Assembly (NCBI RefSeq): GCF_051020985.1
Contig: NC_135003.1
Location: 7,185,501-7,249,500 of the forward strand
DNA length: 64,000 bases
Source: Nomia melanderi
Lineage: Eukaryota > Arthropoda > Insecta > Hymenoptera > Halictidae
Direction: 5' to 3'
Shown here: positions 39,595 to 53,700 of the stretch, piece by piece
How positions within the stretch are numbered: the stretch's first letter is position 1
Layout of the letters: each line of letters opens with the position of its first letter
Program-made: the position numbers and the translations under genes
Notes under the pieces: model-generated
Told to the model about the DNA's origin: nothing
Databases searched by the model: none
The model's input: only the letters and a program-made list of their open reading frames with translations

Positions 39595-42500
39595 TTATTT
39601 TTCGCGTTTATATTCCTTCTGTTCTTCTGGTGATTCCTCGCGTACAGCTAACACCATTCTTAACATAAGTATGGCTAACAATTTGTCTAAGGGATCCATG
39701 AAACCTCGTTGAATCCATTTTGGTATCGTTGTACGAGCATGAGAGAATCCTAACTTTTGCAAAATGTAATCTATACCATACGGTTCAATGCTCTTACCGG
39801 CCCAAGACAGCAATCTTTAACATAAATATTCAAAATCAATCGATATTGATTATAAAATTATTCTTAACACAAAGATGAATCAATTATTATACTCAACTTA
39901 GCCCTTTTCATAATTTGTTAGGGTGTTTAAAAAATATAAGAAAATTACAGTCAACAGAACCTACTAGTATATACAGATCCATAATATAATCTACACATCT
40001 AATTATTGGGTATTAAGTGTTTCAATATTTATTTTTATTTAAGTTATAAAAAATCATACTACCTCACAGTTGGTTCTAAGTGCCAAGTTTTACACCTGTA
40101 CGATCTCCAATCTTTTATGAACATTTCTGATGGATCAAATTGTTTGCGTTTCTTTTCATCGTCTGAAGTAGTTGATGTTGTACCAGAGGTACTAGCAGCG
40201 GATGCCCTTCCCTTTCTTCTTTCTTGGGGATCCGGACTATTTGCACCCATATTCTACATTTATCGAAAAAGTAGGTATTGTTTTTAATGTAGTATTATTT
40301 TTATCATAATGTATATACATGGATATTCTTCTAACTGAATAAAGCTTACCACTTTTTCTTTCACGTACGACGTGATTAAGTCGTGTAGGAAGAAAAACGC
40401 CTCTGCATCCACGGTAACGAAGATGTGGTCCTCGAATTCTGTTATAAAACTACATTCGACTAATGGTTTTTCACCTGTTCAACAAACAGTTGTTAGTAGT
40501 ATACTCTACAGTATTTTATCTTTGTGTATTTAATAATAATTATAGCATTGCATCACAAATACTAATTTCTATGTTTAAGGCACTGTGCAATCGTTTTTCT
40601 ATAAAAAATATAGTAAACAGGTATATGTCCAAATATAGTAAACAATATGTCCAAAATGCTATAAGAATCAATAATGTGTTCATATCTATTTGTCTATTTA
40701 CAAATATCTAAGACTATACAATTTTTAAAAAATATCTTTCATGAATGGCAATGTTTTTTTTGGTGCAAAAAATGTATGTTGTATTAAATTTCATTAAATT
40801 TGCATTTAATAATTATGCAAATGTGATACTGAAAATATCCTTATAAATGCATACTCGATCAGCCTCAGCGTCGTTTTAGCAGTTTTTTTCTACGTATTTC
40901 ATGCAAATTAATTGTCATACAATACATAGTAGAATACTAAGTTAGACTACAAATGCTGCAAACCATTTAAAAATCTAGAACATTCTAGATTATACAATGC
41001 GTCTTACCAGATTTGAAATAAGTTAATTTTCACACTGTACTTACTGTATAAAATATGTTTTGGGGCTCCTAAAAATATATGAAGAAAATAGTTGCAACAA
41101 TTCGGAGAAAAAGATTTTCTACTTAACAAAATCGTATTTCTTATATTCATGTATAAAAGGATTGTAAACATTCAAATATATGTATAAGGTATTAAACAAC
41201 ATTTAATACGAATATAATAAACGTATCACTCACCAATAACATCTGGAGTTTTAGCTGTCTGAAGATGTTCAGTTTTTAAATATAATTGCAACGATGGCAA
41301 TGCAAATATAACTTCTCTTGCATGAGAGTGATCCTCCAGTTTTCCAGAAGTTGTTGATGTACTTCTTCCACGAGGCATATTAGCATTGTCCGATGTACTG
41401 TCTGTGCGTTCTCTTTCAACACACGGAAATCGATCTACAGCTGTAAAAAAAGGAAATAATTGTTACACGGTTAATGTTACAAAGTTATTCAAGATCTTAT
41501 GTACAACATACCATCGATTTCACTACTGGCAAATGCATAATGAAACCATTCTTGTAATGATTTAAACTGTGGCTGGTATAGAAGACTGCAACTTAATCTA
41601 CAAACAGTAGCCATCGAATGATGTCTTGTTTGTTGCTCCTGTTGTTGGCCTAAACTGATGGTCAAAGTTTGTACGACGTGTACATCGCATGTATTTGGCG
41701 CTATAAATATGCACTCGTGATTTACTTCTGCATATAATTAAACTCTAGATATAGTTAATTTTCAGAATAACTCAATAATTACATTCAATGTTTGGGATTT
41801 CTTGAGCTTCTGTAGCGAAACTGATACACGGTTCTTTTAATGAAAACAATGCCCAACTTTTACTCTTAAAATTGCTACCATGGAAACAAGCTAAACTAAT
41901 GTTAGACCCGTGAAGCTCCATCGTTCCACCGAGAACAGTTCCTGTTGTTGGTAAACAGAATCTTAAACTTCCTAACTGAAGATCTGCCACTTGGGCTAAT
42001 ACTCCTTGCCAATGTCTATGATGACGTGCATCCGATATCGTTGACTGGTTCAAATTACACGGACCTGCAATATATAATTTTACCCATTACTACTAAATAC
42101 TCTGTTTCAATTATTTAAAGTTCATAAATAATGTAGATTTATAGTATCCTTCACCTTCACCGGTAGATCTATATTTCATCTGTCTCTTTTTAAAACTACT
42201 ATTGTTTACTTTTTGATGCTTTGGTTGTAAAGAACTGAATACTCGTTTGCTACTTTTGAACTGTTGATTAAAAAATTCGTCTAATCTATAATACATTTTT
42301 AGTAAATCCGCTGTTGTCGATTTACTTATCATTATTTGTAATTGATCCCATCCTAAATCGCCATGTATGAAGATTGTTGCTGGTCTGTATCAATATTTGA
42401 TCCAATTAGTAATTAATTTAGTGAAATTATGGATAATATAAGAAAGTATATGTATATATGTAACCTTCTTGTTGGCATAAATGTCTCTCCATTATTACTT

Positions 42501-44705
42501 CGACTAATTTTCCATTCGTCGTTTAATGTTACATCCAACGAAGAAACTCTACACATTAGCATGCTAATTCCCATATAATCCAATCTCAATTCCAATGCAA
42601 ATAATTTCAAGCCTAGAGTATGATCAGGTTCTATTCCAGGTTCTTCCCGAATACGTACTATAAAAATGAATGTGAATAGTGGCACGTGACTGAATGAAAA
42701 TATTAATTTCTTAATGTAATTACTACAATTAACGACTTACTGCATGTATCGATTTTACTCAATTCTATGGTGCCAGCCACAATACCACCCTTTGCATCTA
42801 AACTGGAACCCTCCAAACCAACGCCTATATACAAATTTTTATGTCCGGTACTACCAATGGAGAGTCTTCCATCAGACCTAAAATCCTTTGTCATCCATGT
42901 AACGTTGCCCATCACATTACTCATATTCATGTGAACATTCAGACGAGTGAAATTTATAGCAAATAATACTAATGTTTCCCACGCAGATTCTCTTAATTTT
43001 ACTTCTGATGGCGTTTGTTTATCTGAAGTAAAACTCCACCCTCTACCAATATCTAATAGAAAAATACGTAATATGAAATATATAAAACTAAACGGCAAAA
43101 AGACAATAATCTGCATAATACCTTTTAATCGCGCGTGTCTTGGCATATCACTTTCTAAACTTAATCTTAGCTTATCTCTGTTTAATGTAGGACTTCGTTC
43201 TGGTGCACTTTTTGATAAACCATCGGTGCCATGTCGTTCATAATGCTTTAATAAAGAACTTCCCATAACAGCTTCTTCTTGATTTAAAGAAGGGCTACCA
43301 TCACCTTCAGAGTATGCTGTACCTGAGCTTAAGTCACCCAAAAATAATCGCCGTACTATACTGCGTCTATACCATGCATTCGGAAAGACCAAAATTTCAC
43401 TTAATTTTCGCATATCATACTTAAATGAGGCAGATCCAATATCAACAATTGCTGTGAAATTATAAAATAAAACATTTCATTATTAAAAACATGATTACTT
43501 CATTAACTGTAATTAGTAAAAATTAAACTATTAACTCGAATAATTAAGTATACGTACTAGAAAATCGTATAACTGCTCGACTAGTGTCTAACATTTTCTT
43601 CGATGACTCACTTTGAAAATTTAACTTTCTACTTCTTGCAATATGAAATTTCACAAACTCAACATTGATACTTAAAGAATCCTTCCTCTCACTATCTGAT
43701 AGTGGTGACCACTGAGCTTCTTTCAAGCCTGCTTTTTTCCCACCACCATATGGATGGAAGATATAAATGGAAAAATCAGCGAGACAACCGGTGACGGATA
43801 ATCCACCAATAGCTGAACTTGATTCTTTTCCAGTGGACTGTGTGCCTGGTGATTTGTACTCTCGAAATTCTATGAGCTCTTCTTCTGCTCGCTTGGACGA
43901 AAAGATTATGTCAAGGGACGGCAATTGAAGCATACATTCTACGCGAGAAAGTGGTAAGCAGGAAAATCTAAAAAGTAATTAGTTTTATTCGTTTACAATC
44001 GATTATATTAACAAAATTTCATCAATGCTTACCTAAAAGTAGAGGGCTGCATATGAAAATATACTATTACATCAACTGGAAAACTTGCATAAACATAATT
44101 GCTGCTGCTTGCTGCAGTGGCTGCCCAAGATGTGCTTTCCGTATTCTCCGTTGGAAATACGGGGTTTGTTTGTGCATTATTTTGGAAGTTTGTTTTACAT
44201 GGTATCGGTTCTAACGTTTGCTCCAAGAATTCAAGAATATGCGGGCTTATTATAGTTTCCTCTGGTATACTTTGAAGTGTCATCCAGGCGAATAAACTAG
44301 CTTTCTTCGTGCTGGATTTTCTAAACGTCGTCGTTGTTGGTGTAGGATTAAGCATGCCATTGTCGGATGAAACGCGGGGAGACACAGATTCTTCGGGAAG
44401 TGTTTTAGATTCATAGTGCACCTAAAAAGTTTGCCAGAACGACGTAACAGATAAGATTGCTGCAATACAATTTGTCTGTGTCAGTAAAAAATGAATACTG
44501 TACCTTCACATCTAAACCAGGAATATGAAAAATAGTCAAGTCCACTAGGGGCACGTTCGTATGTTGTAAATACCGTAATCGAGATGTACTTGTAGTAGAT
44601 GATTTTTCTTTGCTACTTAAATGTTTTCTACTACTACTAGGGCTGCTTGGTTGAAACTCGAACGTGCCTCCTGAACATGATCGCTCTTTTTTCATTTTAG
44701 TCATA
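39595..44705 (-). other. tweek: tweek exons 36-48: FSA_C (fragile-site-associated C-terminal) region
   Basis: Exons 44504-44705, 44033-44421, 43558-43967, 43122-43451, 42741-43052, 42465-42657, 42155-42384, 41783-42064, 41512-41700, 41234-41440, 40350-40474, 40063-40253 and 39595-39814 encode residues about 3933-5025. This is the best conserved part of the family (the Pfam FSA_C region). Seen: LTIFHIPGLDVK, FSCLPLSRVECMLQLPSLDI, IVDIGSASFKYDMRKLSEI, AWYRRSIVRRLFLGD, RPATIFIHGDLGWDQLQ, RHHRHWQGVL, CSFITEFEDHIFVTVDAEAF and the terminal EPYGIDYILQKLGFSHARTT. The C-terminus is lysine/glutamate-rich and ends in stop TAA. Exon 45 contains a Ser/Thr-rich insert (RGRSTSTTSGK), which could be a phosphorylated linker. 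Confidence 0.93.
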
Positions 44706-47700
44706 CTATAAAAAATTATATGCCGATTAAAGGAAATATATAAAATATTAAAATATAGATTATATGATTTACGTTTTAATTTCATCCTCCTTTCCTGGAT
44801 CTTTCGTGTGAAGTACACATTTGCCACTATTAATCAGAACTTTTACATCGAGTTCGAAGTCTATATTAGGATCTTGAGGTTTCTGAGGTGTTATATACGG
44901 TGACGATGTTGAAGAAGATTGCTCTTTCGTCAATGAATCAAGTAGTGGAACGCTAAACAGGAAGAAACAAAGACAGTAGACTTCCCAGTCAAATTTAAAT
45001 TGTATTGTTATACATACTTTCCCTCCATACTATCGTAACTTGAAGTGCAACTGATATCCCTACTCTTCTTTCTCAATTCAACCCTTTCTCCTTCTATATC
45101 AATAGTTTGTGGCCAATCTAATTCTCCTTCTGGTAAACTTAATTCTGATCCAGCACTTGGCAATGACGATTGTCTAAATAATTAAATTGTGTTATTTACT
45201 ACTGGTTAATGGTATACTAAAACTACTTAACATACCTTCCCATTGTATGAGTATCGCTAAATGTAACTCGTGGTCCGGTAAGTCCTCTTACTCGAAGAGA
45301 AGCAGATCTGAAAATGGATATTTATTATTACACCTGTTCACAAATCAGATTTTAAGTGAAAAATAAATTTATTTGATTATAAAAATAAGAATATATCATA
45401 CCGACTTGGACCACTCCTAGGACTACTTTCGTAACTGGCAGAGTTGGTTGAATTGACATCTATGTTCATATCCTCAGGACTTTCTAGCTGATTTTCAAGT
45501 GTCGGTGACGGTACGATAAATGACCGTGACCGGTATGTGTTTGGTTTACCACCAAGCCCTAATTTACCTTTTATTCCAGACGCTTTAACTGATTGTCTTC
45601 GTAATTTTTGAATCATGTCTCTAAATAATATACAAGTAAATATTAATAATTACGATTCATTTTATTAAAGATAATTATAATATATCATATGACTTTACCT
45701 TCTGAAATCTTTAAATACTACAGCTTCTAATTCGTGCAAACGTTTCATTTCTTGTTCTATAGTTCCGTGAGAAGCACCTAGCGACCGCAGATCATTTATA
45801 ATCTTTGCTTGTTCGTTCATTTCTTTCTCGATAAGTTTTGATCTTTTCTTCGCGTCAAGAGTTGGATCAAAAACAAACGCTGGTAAACTATCCGTCCAAT
45901 TCTTGGACTTCTTCATTAATATACTTTCCTGGAAATACATATTGATTAAGAAATATGAAGCAGAACGATGTATGTAATTAAGTAACGAAAACAAAATAAT
46001 ATGGGAGTGCAATAAGTAAATATGGAAAAATGTAATATTTTTATCTTATATACATTACCGAACCAATGGGGCCAGAAAAGTATTATAGGATAAAATAAAC
46101 ATAATTATACCATACTTTTTTTTTAACCTGGCTAGTACTATTCTCTGGTTGATCCACGTCATCGCTATCATACTCTGCAGGAACATGAATGTCATCTTCT
46201 TCAGAACCAGTTAACATTGTTAAAGTATGTCCAAGAGCTGATAATTGTTGTCCGACGCTAACATCTAAATGAATATCAACGCCTTCCATTTGCCATTGTA
46301 CGTTTAAAATCCACTTAGCATTATCTGGAAATTATTAGAATATGTTATGTATAATCCATAAAATATTGTTATAATGTAATTGAATTCTTATTACCAGATT
46401 TGTCTGGCTTTTGTGCAATCGTTCTACTGCACACTTCGTAAGTGCCTTCAGATACCATACACAAATTCATTATGCTACTGTCCGTTGTGTCTGGTTTCCA
46501 ATCATCCAAAGAAGTTTCAAAGTCTTCAGCAAATCTTAGGCATAAGCCCATAAACCTGTACAAAATATTCATGTGTTTCCTCTTTCAAAAATAGAAATAT
46601 AGTTAATTGTATCATTTGCATTGTACCTTGCTTTACTAACTAAGCTGCCACTGCTACATGCAGAAATGCTTGTATTCTCCAAAGTCACTACAACAGCATC
46701 TCTTGACTCGCCATCATAAAGTCCTCTATTCATACCCCAAGTAGGTGGTAAAGGATTAAGTGGAACACAAATGCCCATATCATCTACAGTCAGTTGCAAA
46801 AATAATGTCCCCAAATGAGGCGCACTAAGTTGACTTGTTATCTGACCGAATGGTACTTTTTCTAACACTTGCTGTGTAGCTGTTAGAACCTCTTTATTTA
46901 AGTTAGCTCTCTTTTCGTTCCAGTACTCGTACGCGTTTTTATAATTCAACCAAACAAGTATGGCTTTATCGATGGCCACCGGTTGGACATAAATCAACGG
47001 GCGTTTTAATGTAATTAATACTACTTCCTTATCTTCGCCTTGTGCCATTTCATCTTGAAAAGCATTCCGTAATCCTACTCTAGTATTGAAAAATGCAAAT
47101 TGTTGGAATTCCGTTTCCGCCTCTTCAAATAAAACATTTTTCAACAATTGTCCGAGACTTAAATTAATGTCAACTTGTGCCTTTCCAAATAGCTTCATAT
47201 ATGGGTTTGGTTGAGTAGCACCAACGATATTTTGTACTCTATTGGATAATTGAAGTTCGACAGCTCCAGTTTCCAAACGCACTGCTGAATTCGTTGGAGT
47301 TGTTGCAGTCAGTTGTATTCTCTGTGTTTAAGAATAAGATATTGTAAAAAAAGCATTAAAAGATACTACTTGATTAATAATAATAATTAATGCAATCACA
47401 TCGTACTTTAATACGAATAATTAAAGAGAATAATATTCTCTTCACGGGTGAATTAGTTGGTTCTTCATCTTCCAACCATAAAGGAACGGGTTTCTCTCCA
47501 CCATATACTTTCTGCACAACTTCATTTACTTCCTTCATAAACACTTTCTGAACAAATACTAAATGATTAAGAAGATCTGTACTTAAAGAATGTTCAAATA
47601 CACCAATGTCGGCAGTAGCACTAAGGTAGCTACCCTGTCTCAATATTACGCCATCTGAGAATTGTAAGAAGTTTAATTAAGAATCTTTGTACTGTAAAAT

Positions 47701-50700
47701 ATAATATTTCGGAAAATACCAGCATAAATTATTATATTTTACTAACCAGCCAATTTACTATCATTCATATTATTACTACCATCCTGAACATATTCCGCGG
47801 ATACGTGTACTTTAGGAAGTTCGATACTAGCTTCGGAAGGTAAATTTGCTTCTGTCACTTGAAGCTTCGTCGTAAAACTTAAAGTATGATGAGGTAAGTC
47901 TATTGTAAACTTAGCTTTACTACCAGTTACACCAGAACTAGTGACTTGATCCATTTTGTACTGTGCTTGCAAAGATGGTAGCAGAGCTGCTGTTATACTC
48001 AAACTTTGAAGTATAATATTAAACTGCATAACAATTGGTTCTAGTAGACTAGACACAACTTGTGGTTTTTGTACGTCAACTTGTGGAGCTGGAGCATATT
48101 GATGTGGACTACCAGGTACACCTGTATCCACATCATCCTGCTGTTGACCTCTAGACATTCTTGAAGATGTCCTTGTTACTCTGAGTTCCTAGATAATAAT
48201 TAAAATTTTAAACTATAAATACGTCAATTATTATAGACAAACACAAAGAACTCTATCATATATAAATGGTTTGGTCTTTACGGAAAAATATAAAAAATAC
48301 TTAAAGGGAGAACAAAAATGTTGTATTTACTTGTAATGTCGATGACAACTGTTTACTGCCCCTAGTCATCATACCATGCAGAGCTACCGGATGTTGAGGA
48401 ATGTCAATATTCACAACACCAACAGTTAACAAACCACTGTTTTTATCCTTCTGATGCTTGCTGATACTAGAATACAAAGCCTGTGATTTCCCTACAGTTA
48501 CTTTCACAACTGTCTGTTGGCTAGGGGCAACACCTTCTAATAAGACAATCATTGTTCTACCGATTTGTCCAGTTAAACTACATTCAAAATTTGCTGGCCT
48601 CGATTTTTTGCAGCATGTTAGACTCGCCTGAAGACTTGTTATTTCGGCTTCAAGTTTTAAACCACTGAGAGTAGCCAACCATCTAGTTCTGTGTATTCTA
48701 GCAACGCCAAAGATAACTAATCTTGTACGTTCTCCTGTGACAATATCTAGAAAACATCGTTAAAAAATCATTTATATATCGGAAATATTCGTCTGTCACC
48801 GGTTTTGTTAAAAATTGTACTAACTCAATTCTCGTGGAAGTGGTACAGGTGTCGAGCTATTTTCAGCATTTAAACCTTTTTCTATGTCCGCATCTTTGAT
48901 TTCATTAAGAAGCTCATACTTTTGACCACCTTTATTATAGTGTTCCGATGTGTCTGCTGGTATGGAAAAACGATGCGTGATAGTTTTAGTCTCTGGACGA
49001 GTAGCATATAGATCTAACAAGTAGTAAATTGTTTTCCAACATCGAGGTGTCATGTATGTTGTATCTTTGCATTTATCAGGAAGTACGCAAAATTTATCTA
49101 AACCAGACCCACTAGGACTTGCTCCAAAGTTAGGAGTAATTACACCTTCGCTCAAATTAATGTAACCTTTGACACTTTTTCCGGTACTGCGTAATTTTTG
49201 AGCAAAACTTTGTGGACGAGATCGATTATTCGTACCAGGTGATGTAACTTTGGACGAATTTGATTCCATATTACTACGGAGTAAAGGAATATCCATTTTT
49301 TTTCCACCTAACAGAAGCTGATCTTGTAAATCGGATGCTGTGAAGTAAACATATAAATGTTAAATTTACGGTAAAATACTAGAGAAAGGAAATAATATAT
49401 TCATATTTACTTGATGATGAACCATTCTTAGTTACCACATCATTAACAATTAAAGCATTATTTCGTTTACTTTCTGGTTGCTGTTCTTTTAACTCCATTT
49501 GGGTTTCCTTAACATTCTGATACATATTACTAATCTGATGTAATAATCTGAGAAGAGGCATATTTACTTGTTGGCTAATATATCGTATATTTAAACTAAA
49601 ATTCACAACTGTACTTGTATGCTTTTTCAATTGGCCCCGAGATATGTATAAAACAGTTTGCTTTTGAATCATATCATCTACAGTCATATCAGCCATTTTC
49701 TTAACATCTATATCAATACCAATCTTCTCACATAAAAATGCTGGAGTTTCTGGTGGTATATCCAAATGGAATTTCGAGTTGTTCCCTTTTTTTATTTGGT
49801 ATTTGTTACCTAGTATATTTATTAAAATTCGTATTAATGCATAAGTAATTCTATTTCTTTTACTACTCGTTGAACACATACCTTTCTTCTTATCTGTTAT
49901 CTTCCCAAATTCACTAACAACTATGTCGATACGCATAGTTTCCATACTTCCCACTAGCGACAAATTTGACCCTAATGAATCTAAGGAAGACACATTGTTC
50001 ACATTTCCTGAACCAATAGCAGACAACATTTGTTGTGGCATAACAGATAAGGAAGACAAAAGTGGCTCAAAAATTAAATGTGCATCTAGCAATCTGAGTG
50101 AATCTTTCATTGGATAAAGAAGAGTGCCACTATGAACATCAGAGTCTTCTGTATCATCCGTTGTCATTGTGTTAATTTTAGAATCCTGGAAGTAATTTAG
50201 ATTCTTTATATATAAAATTATATTAACAAATCAAATACATTGTATATAATGAAATAACAATTATGTAATGTCACATCAGAATCAAAAGTAAATTTCAAAT
50301 ACCTTCAAAGACTTTTGTTCTGCTCGAAAGACCTATGTAAAAGGAATAGTAAAAGTAACCACTCAAAAACAAATGGTTTTGGCAAAATTATTATTTAAAG
50401 ATTGAAATATTACTCACCCAGTTTCCTTTTAAATTGCTTTTGTCGTTATCCTTTATAAACTCTTGTTGTTTTGCCATCCAACTGTACAGATCTTCACCTG
50501 TATTTAAGGGTTTAATAGAGTGATGACTTGTTGGAGAAGTCACTTGATCCAAACTTCCAGTACTATGTTGACTACCGTGACCTCCACCAGAATAGATACT
50601 TGGATTGGAACCCAGTTGATGGGAATGGGAAATGTGAATTTGTGGTGTCTTTTCCTCTCTGAGAGTGCCATAGCCTAGTACAAAATTCTGTGTATATTTA

Positions 50701-53700
50701 TGTAAACTTCATTAAAAAGTACAACATTTACCATATAGAAAAGTTACAAAACAATGTTAGAGGATTAGAAGTATAGAACTGTATATAAAGGGAAATAAAA
50801 CATGAAATAGATACCTAATAAGTGCAATTATGAAATGATAAGCTTGTAACAGGTATGAAGAAAACTGGAACCAATGCATACACAAAAATGTTGAGCTGTG
50901 ATCGAAGTGCGAAGCGATACAACTGCAGAGGAAACTTATACCACTATATAATCAATACACTCAAAACAGTCTGCACACTGGATATTGTAAATCAATTAAA
51001 ATAAAAAATCCTATTAATCGCTTTAGCTTAATACAGTTAAGTAAAATTTTAGTTTAACAACATTACACCAATGTATAGACTGCTAATCAATGAAATTTGA
51101 TCATCTCGCACTTACTTATGTTACTTGGTTCCCGAGTTTGATTGAATAACCCGCCACTTGCAAGCAATGGAAAAACAATACTTGCTCGTGTACTAGCAGG
51201 CACTTGCGTGGGTTGTAGTGATTTTCCTTTCTTTGGATGAACTACTGGTGGAGAGGGGGAGGTTAATGAATCCGGGCCTGGAACCGGTGTTGCTATGGGG
51301 GTTGTATCTTTCCCCCGAGGAGAACTTACAGGAACCGTCAAACCATCACCACAAATACCTGGTCATTCCATATCAAGCCAAGTGTTTTGTTCAGAAAGCC
51401 CAAGATTATATTACCAAAATATATATGTATATATATATGTATATATATTTTGTTAATAACATATATATAAATATTTTTATAAAAGAAACGTCTTAAAGTT
51501 TCAATGACACTTATTATGTTATTTACAAAATGCAATCATTAGATTGACTTCTACAGATAATACTCTAAAAAAGTATACTCGAAACTTAAGTTGAAGACTT
51601 GCATGCAGAGTAAACTTGCAAGATCATTTCAATCATGAACTTATGTGTAAATTGTACAATTTAGGATTCATTATGAGTCACTCGATTAGAAAACTCTGTA
51701 TACAGGTCTAAGATTTTACTAATGTTAGTAATTAAAGGACAAAGTTAGATAATACTAGTAGAAGCAAATAAATGTTTATACAACACAAAAGAGAATTTTT
51801 AACAGAAGACTGAAAATAATGCTTAAGTACTTTACAATCACTATATCTAATGGCACATGCTATAATGTGCCTATATGAAAATGCATAGTAAAACATTAAG
51901 CAATTATTGAAATCACAATTTAAAGCAGATGCTAAAAAGCTGCAGGTGTATTCGGTTAAAGTCTTTTTGAAATACTCGATAATCCCATAAAATTGTATCG
52001 AAAGTACTGTACCATACAGTTTTGAGTATATTGTGTTTCGGGTATAGTATATTATGTGATAAATACTCTGTTAGTATCATTTATAGTACCTGTAGTCTTA
52101 TCTTGTCCACTCTTGACATGTATATGTTTATGCATGTGGTCCGTATGAATTAACATAGCACATTCATCTGTGACTTCCTGATCATCAACTTCTCCTGCAC
52201 TACCCTCACCGTCTGTCAGCAAATTCTCCTGTGAATGAGTAAGTGAAACTAGAAATTTGTATTTGATACTTGTATTTTAACAATTGAAGTCAGGATACCG
52301 TATTTCATTATAATCAGCAATAAAGATTAAAAAAGTATAATACCATAATCTAATAAATTTAACAACCAAATCAATGTGAGAATAGTTTTGAGGAGATTTC
52401 GTTTTCAGAAGTTTTGAATTTCACAGGAAGTCGTACTGCTATTACAAAATGTGTACATATTTCACAATGTTTATGTTTTTAGTTATATAACATATTGCAC
52501 AAGATTATAAAACCTTCACCAAATTTATATTAACATGTAGTAAGAATTAAAATTTAGTTTCAAATTCAAGGTAAAGTAATTATTTCCTATTGCAAAATAT
52601 TATTTTACACAAGCACAACACAAAATGATTATAATTTGAATACTATGCGTTAGAACATAATGAGCATGTTAAGAACATATAATGGCATTAATGTATTGTT
52701 AAATGTTTCAATAAGGTTAATATTTAATTACATGATAAAGCTTGTGCTTTCTTTAATGTAAAAAGAAATTTCAATTTTCATAGGTTCTTTTTATAGAAAA
52801 GTATCGTGTTAGGACTACTTTGTGCATATATTTTTAAAGTTCTTACTCCATTTTATATTGCAATCATCCTTCAGCACTTCCTTCCTTACTCGCTGAAAAA
52901 AAAATGATCTACCGAATTATGTTCCCCATAAGATGTGTATAAACTTCCGGATGAAATAAAAAACCTCTTCTATATCATGAAAGTTATAATATTAAAATTA
53001 ATTAATGAAATTATGACATTCTCTTGTTATTTAAACTATTTTCAAACAAAAAAATTAAGATAATTCCAAATCCAACATACGAAGAGTTAGAGAAACGAAT
53101 ATAATGTTAATTATTATTTTAGAAAAATTAATGTGTCAAAATAGTTAATATTAATTTGCATAATATTATTTAGAGAATTGCATTCCACATATTTCAGAAT
53201 TTAGAAATATTATAAATACTTCAACTTTTCACAAAAGATAAAATGCGGTCTTACCTCTTCTGGATCTGATACAGCAAATGTTACATTCAATGGTTTTACA
53301 TGTTTTGTTTTATAATTATGTTCCAATAACAATGGTGTATAGAGAACGTTTTTCCATTGTCTACTCAGTACTATTACACCCTACAAATAGAGTATCATGT
53401 GTAAATAATAAAAAATGAATATTCGATCACACATACCTGGCGAAGTGTTGATAATAGAGGCAAATGCGATTCTTTTAAATTAGCCTCAATATTTATTAGA
53501 TCGTTTAATAGAACATAATTTTGTAAAATTGTACATAATTGACATGATGGATCTTCTTGTAATGTTTTTGCTAATGGAGTCAATCTTCCATAACGACTCT
53601 AAAGTACATAGTAATGGTTTTAATATTTTTATATATTAATTGGTTCCTTACATTAAAAAAATATGTATACTATACCTTAGCAGGCATATGAATTGCCTGT

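Noticed and set aside
42947..43243. Plus-strand 98-codon frame inside tweek
   Set aside because: It is the antisense shadow of exons 39-40; the minus-strand frame has family resemblance and splice sites, this one has neither. The plus-strand frame at 56059-56364 was rejected for the same reason (shadow of exon 9).
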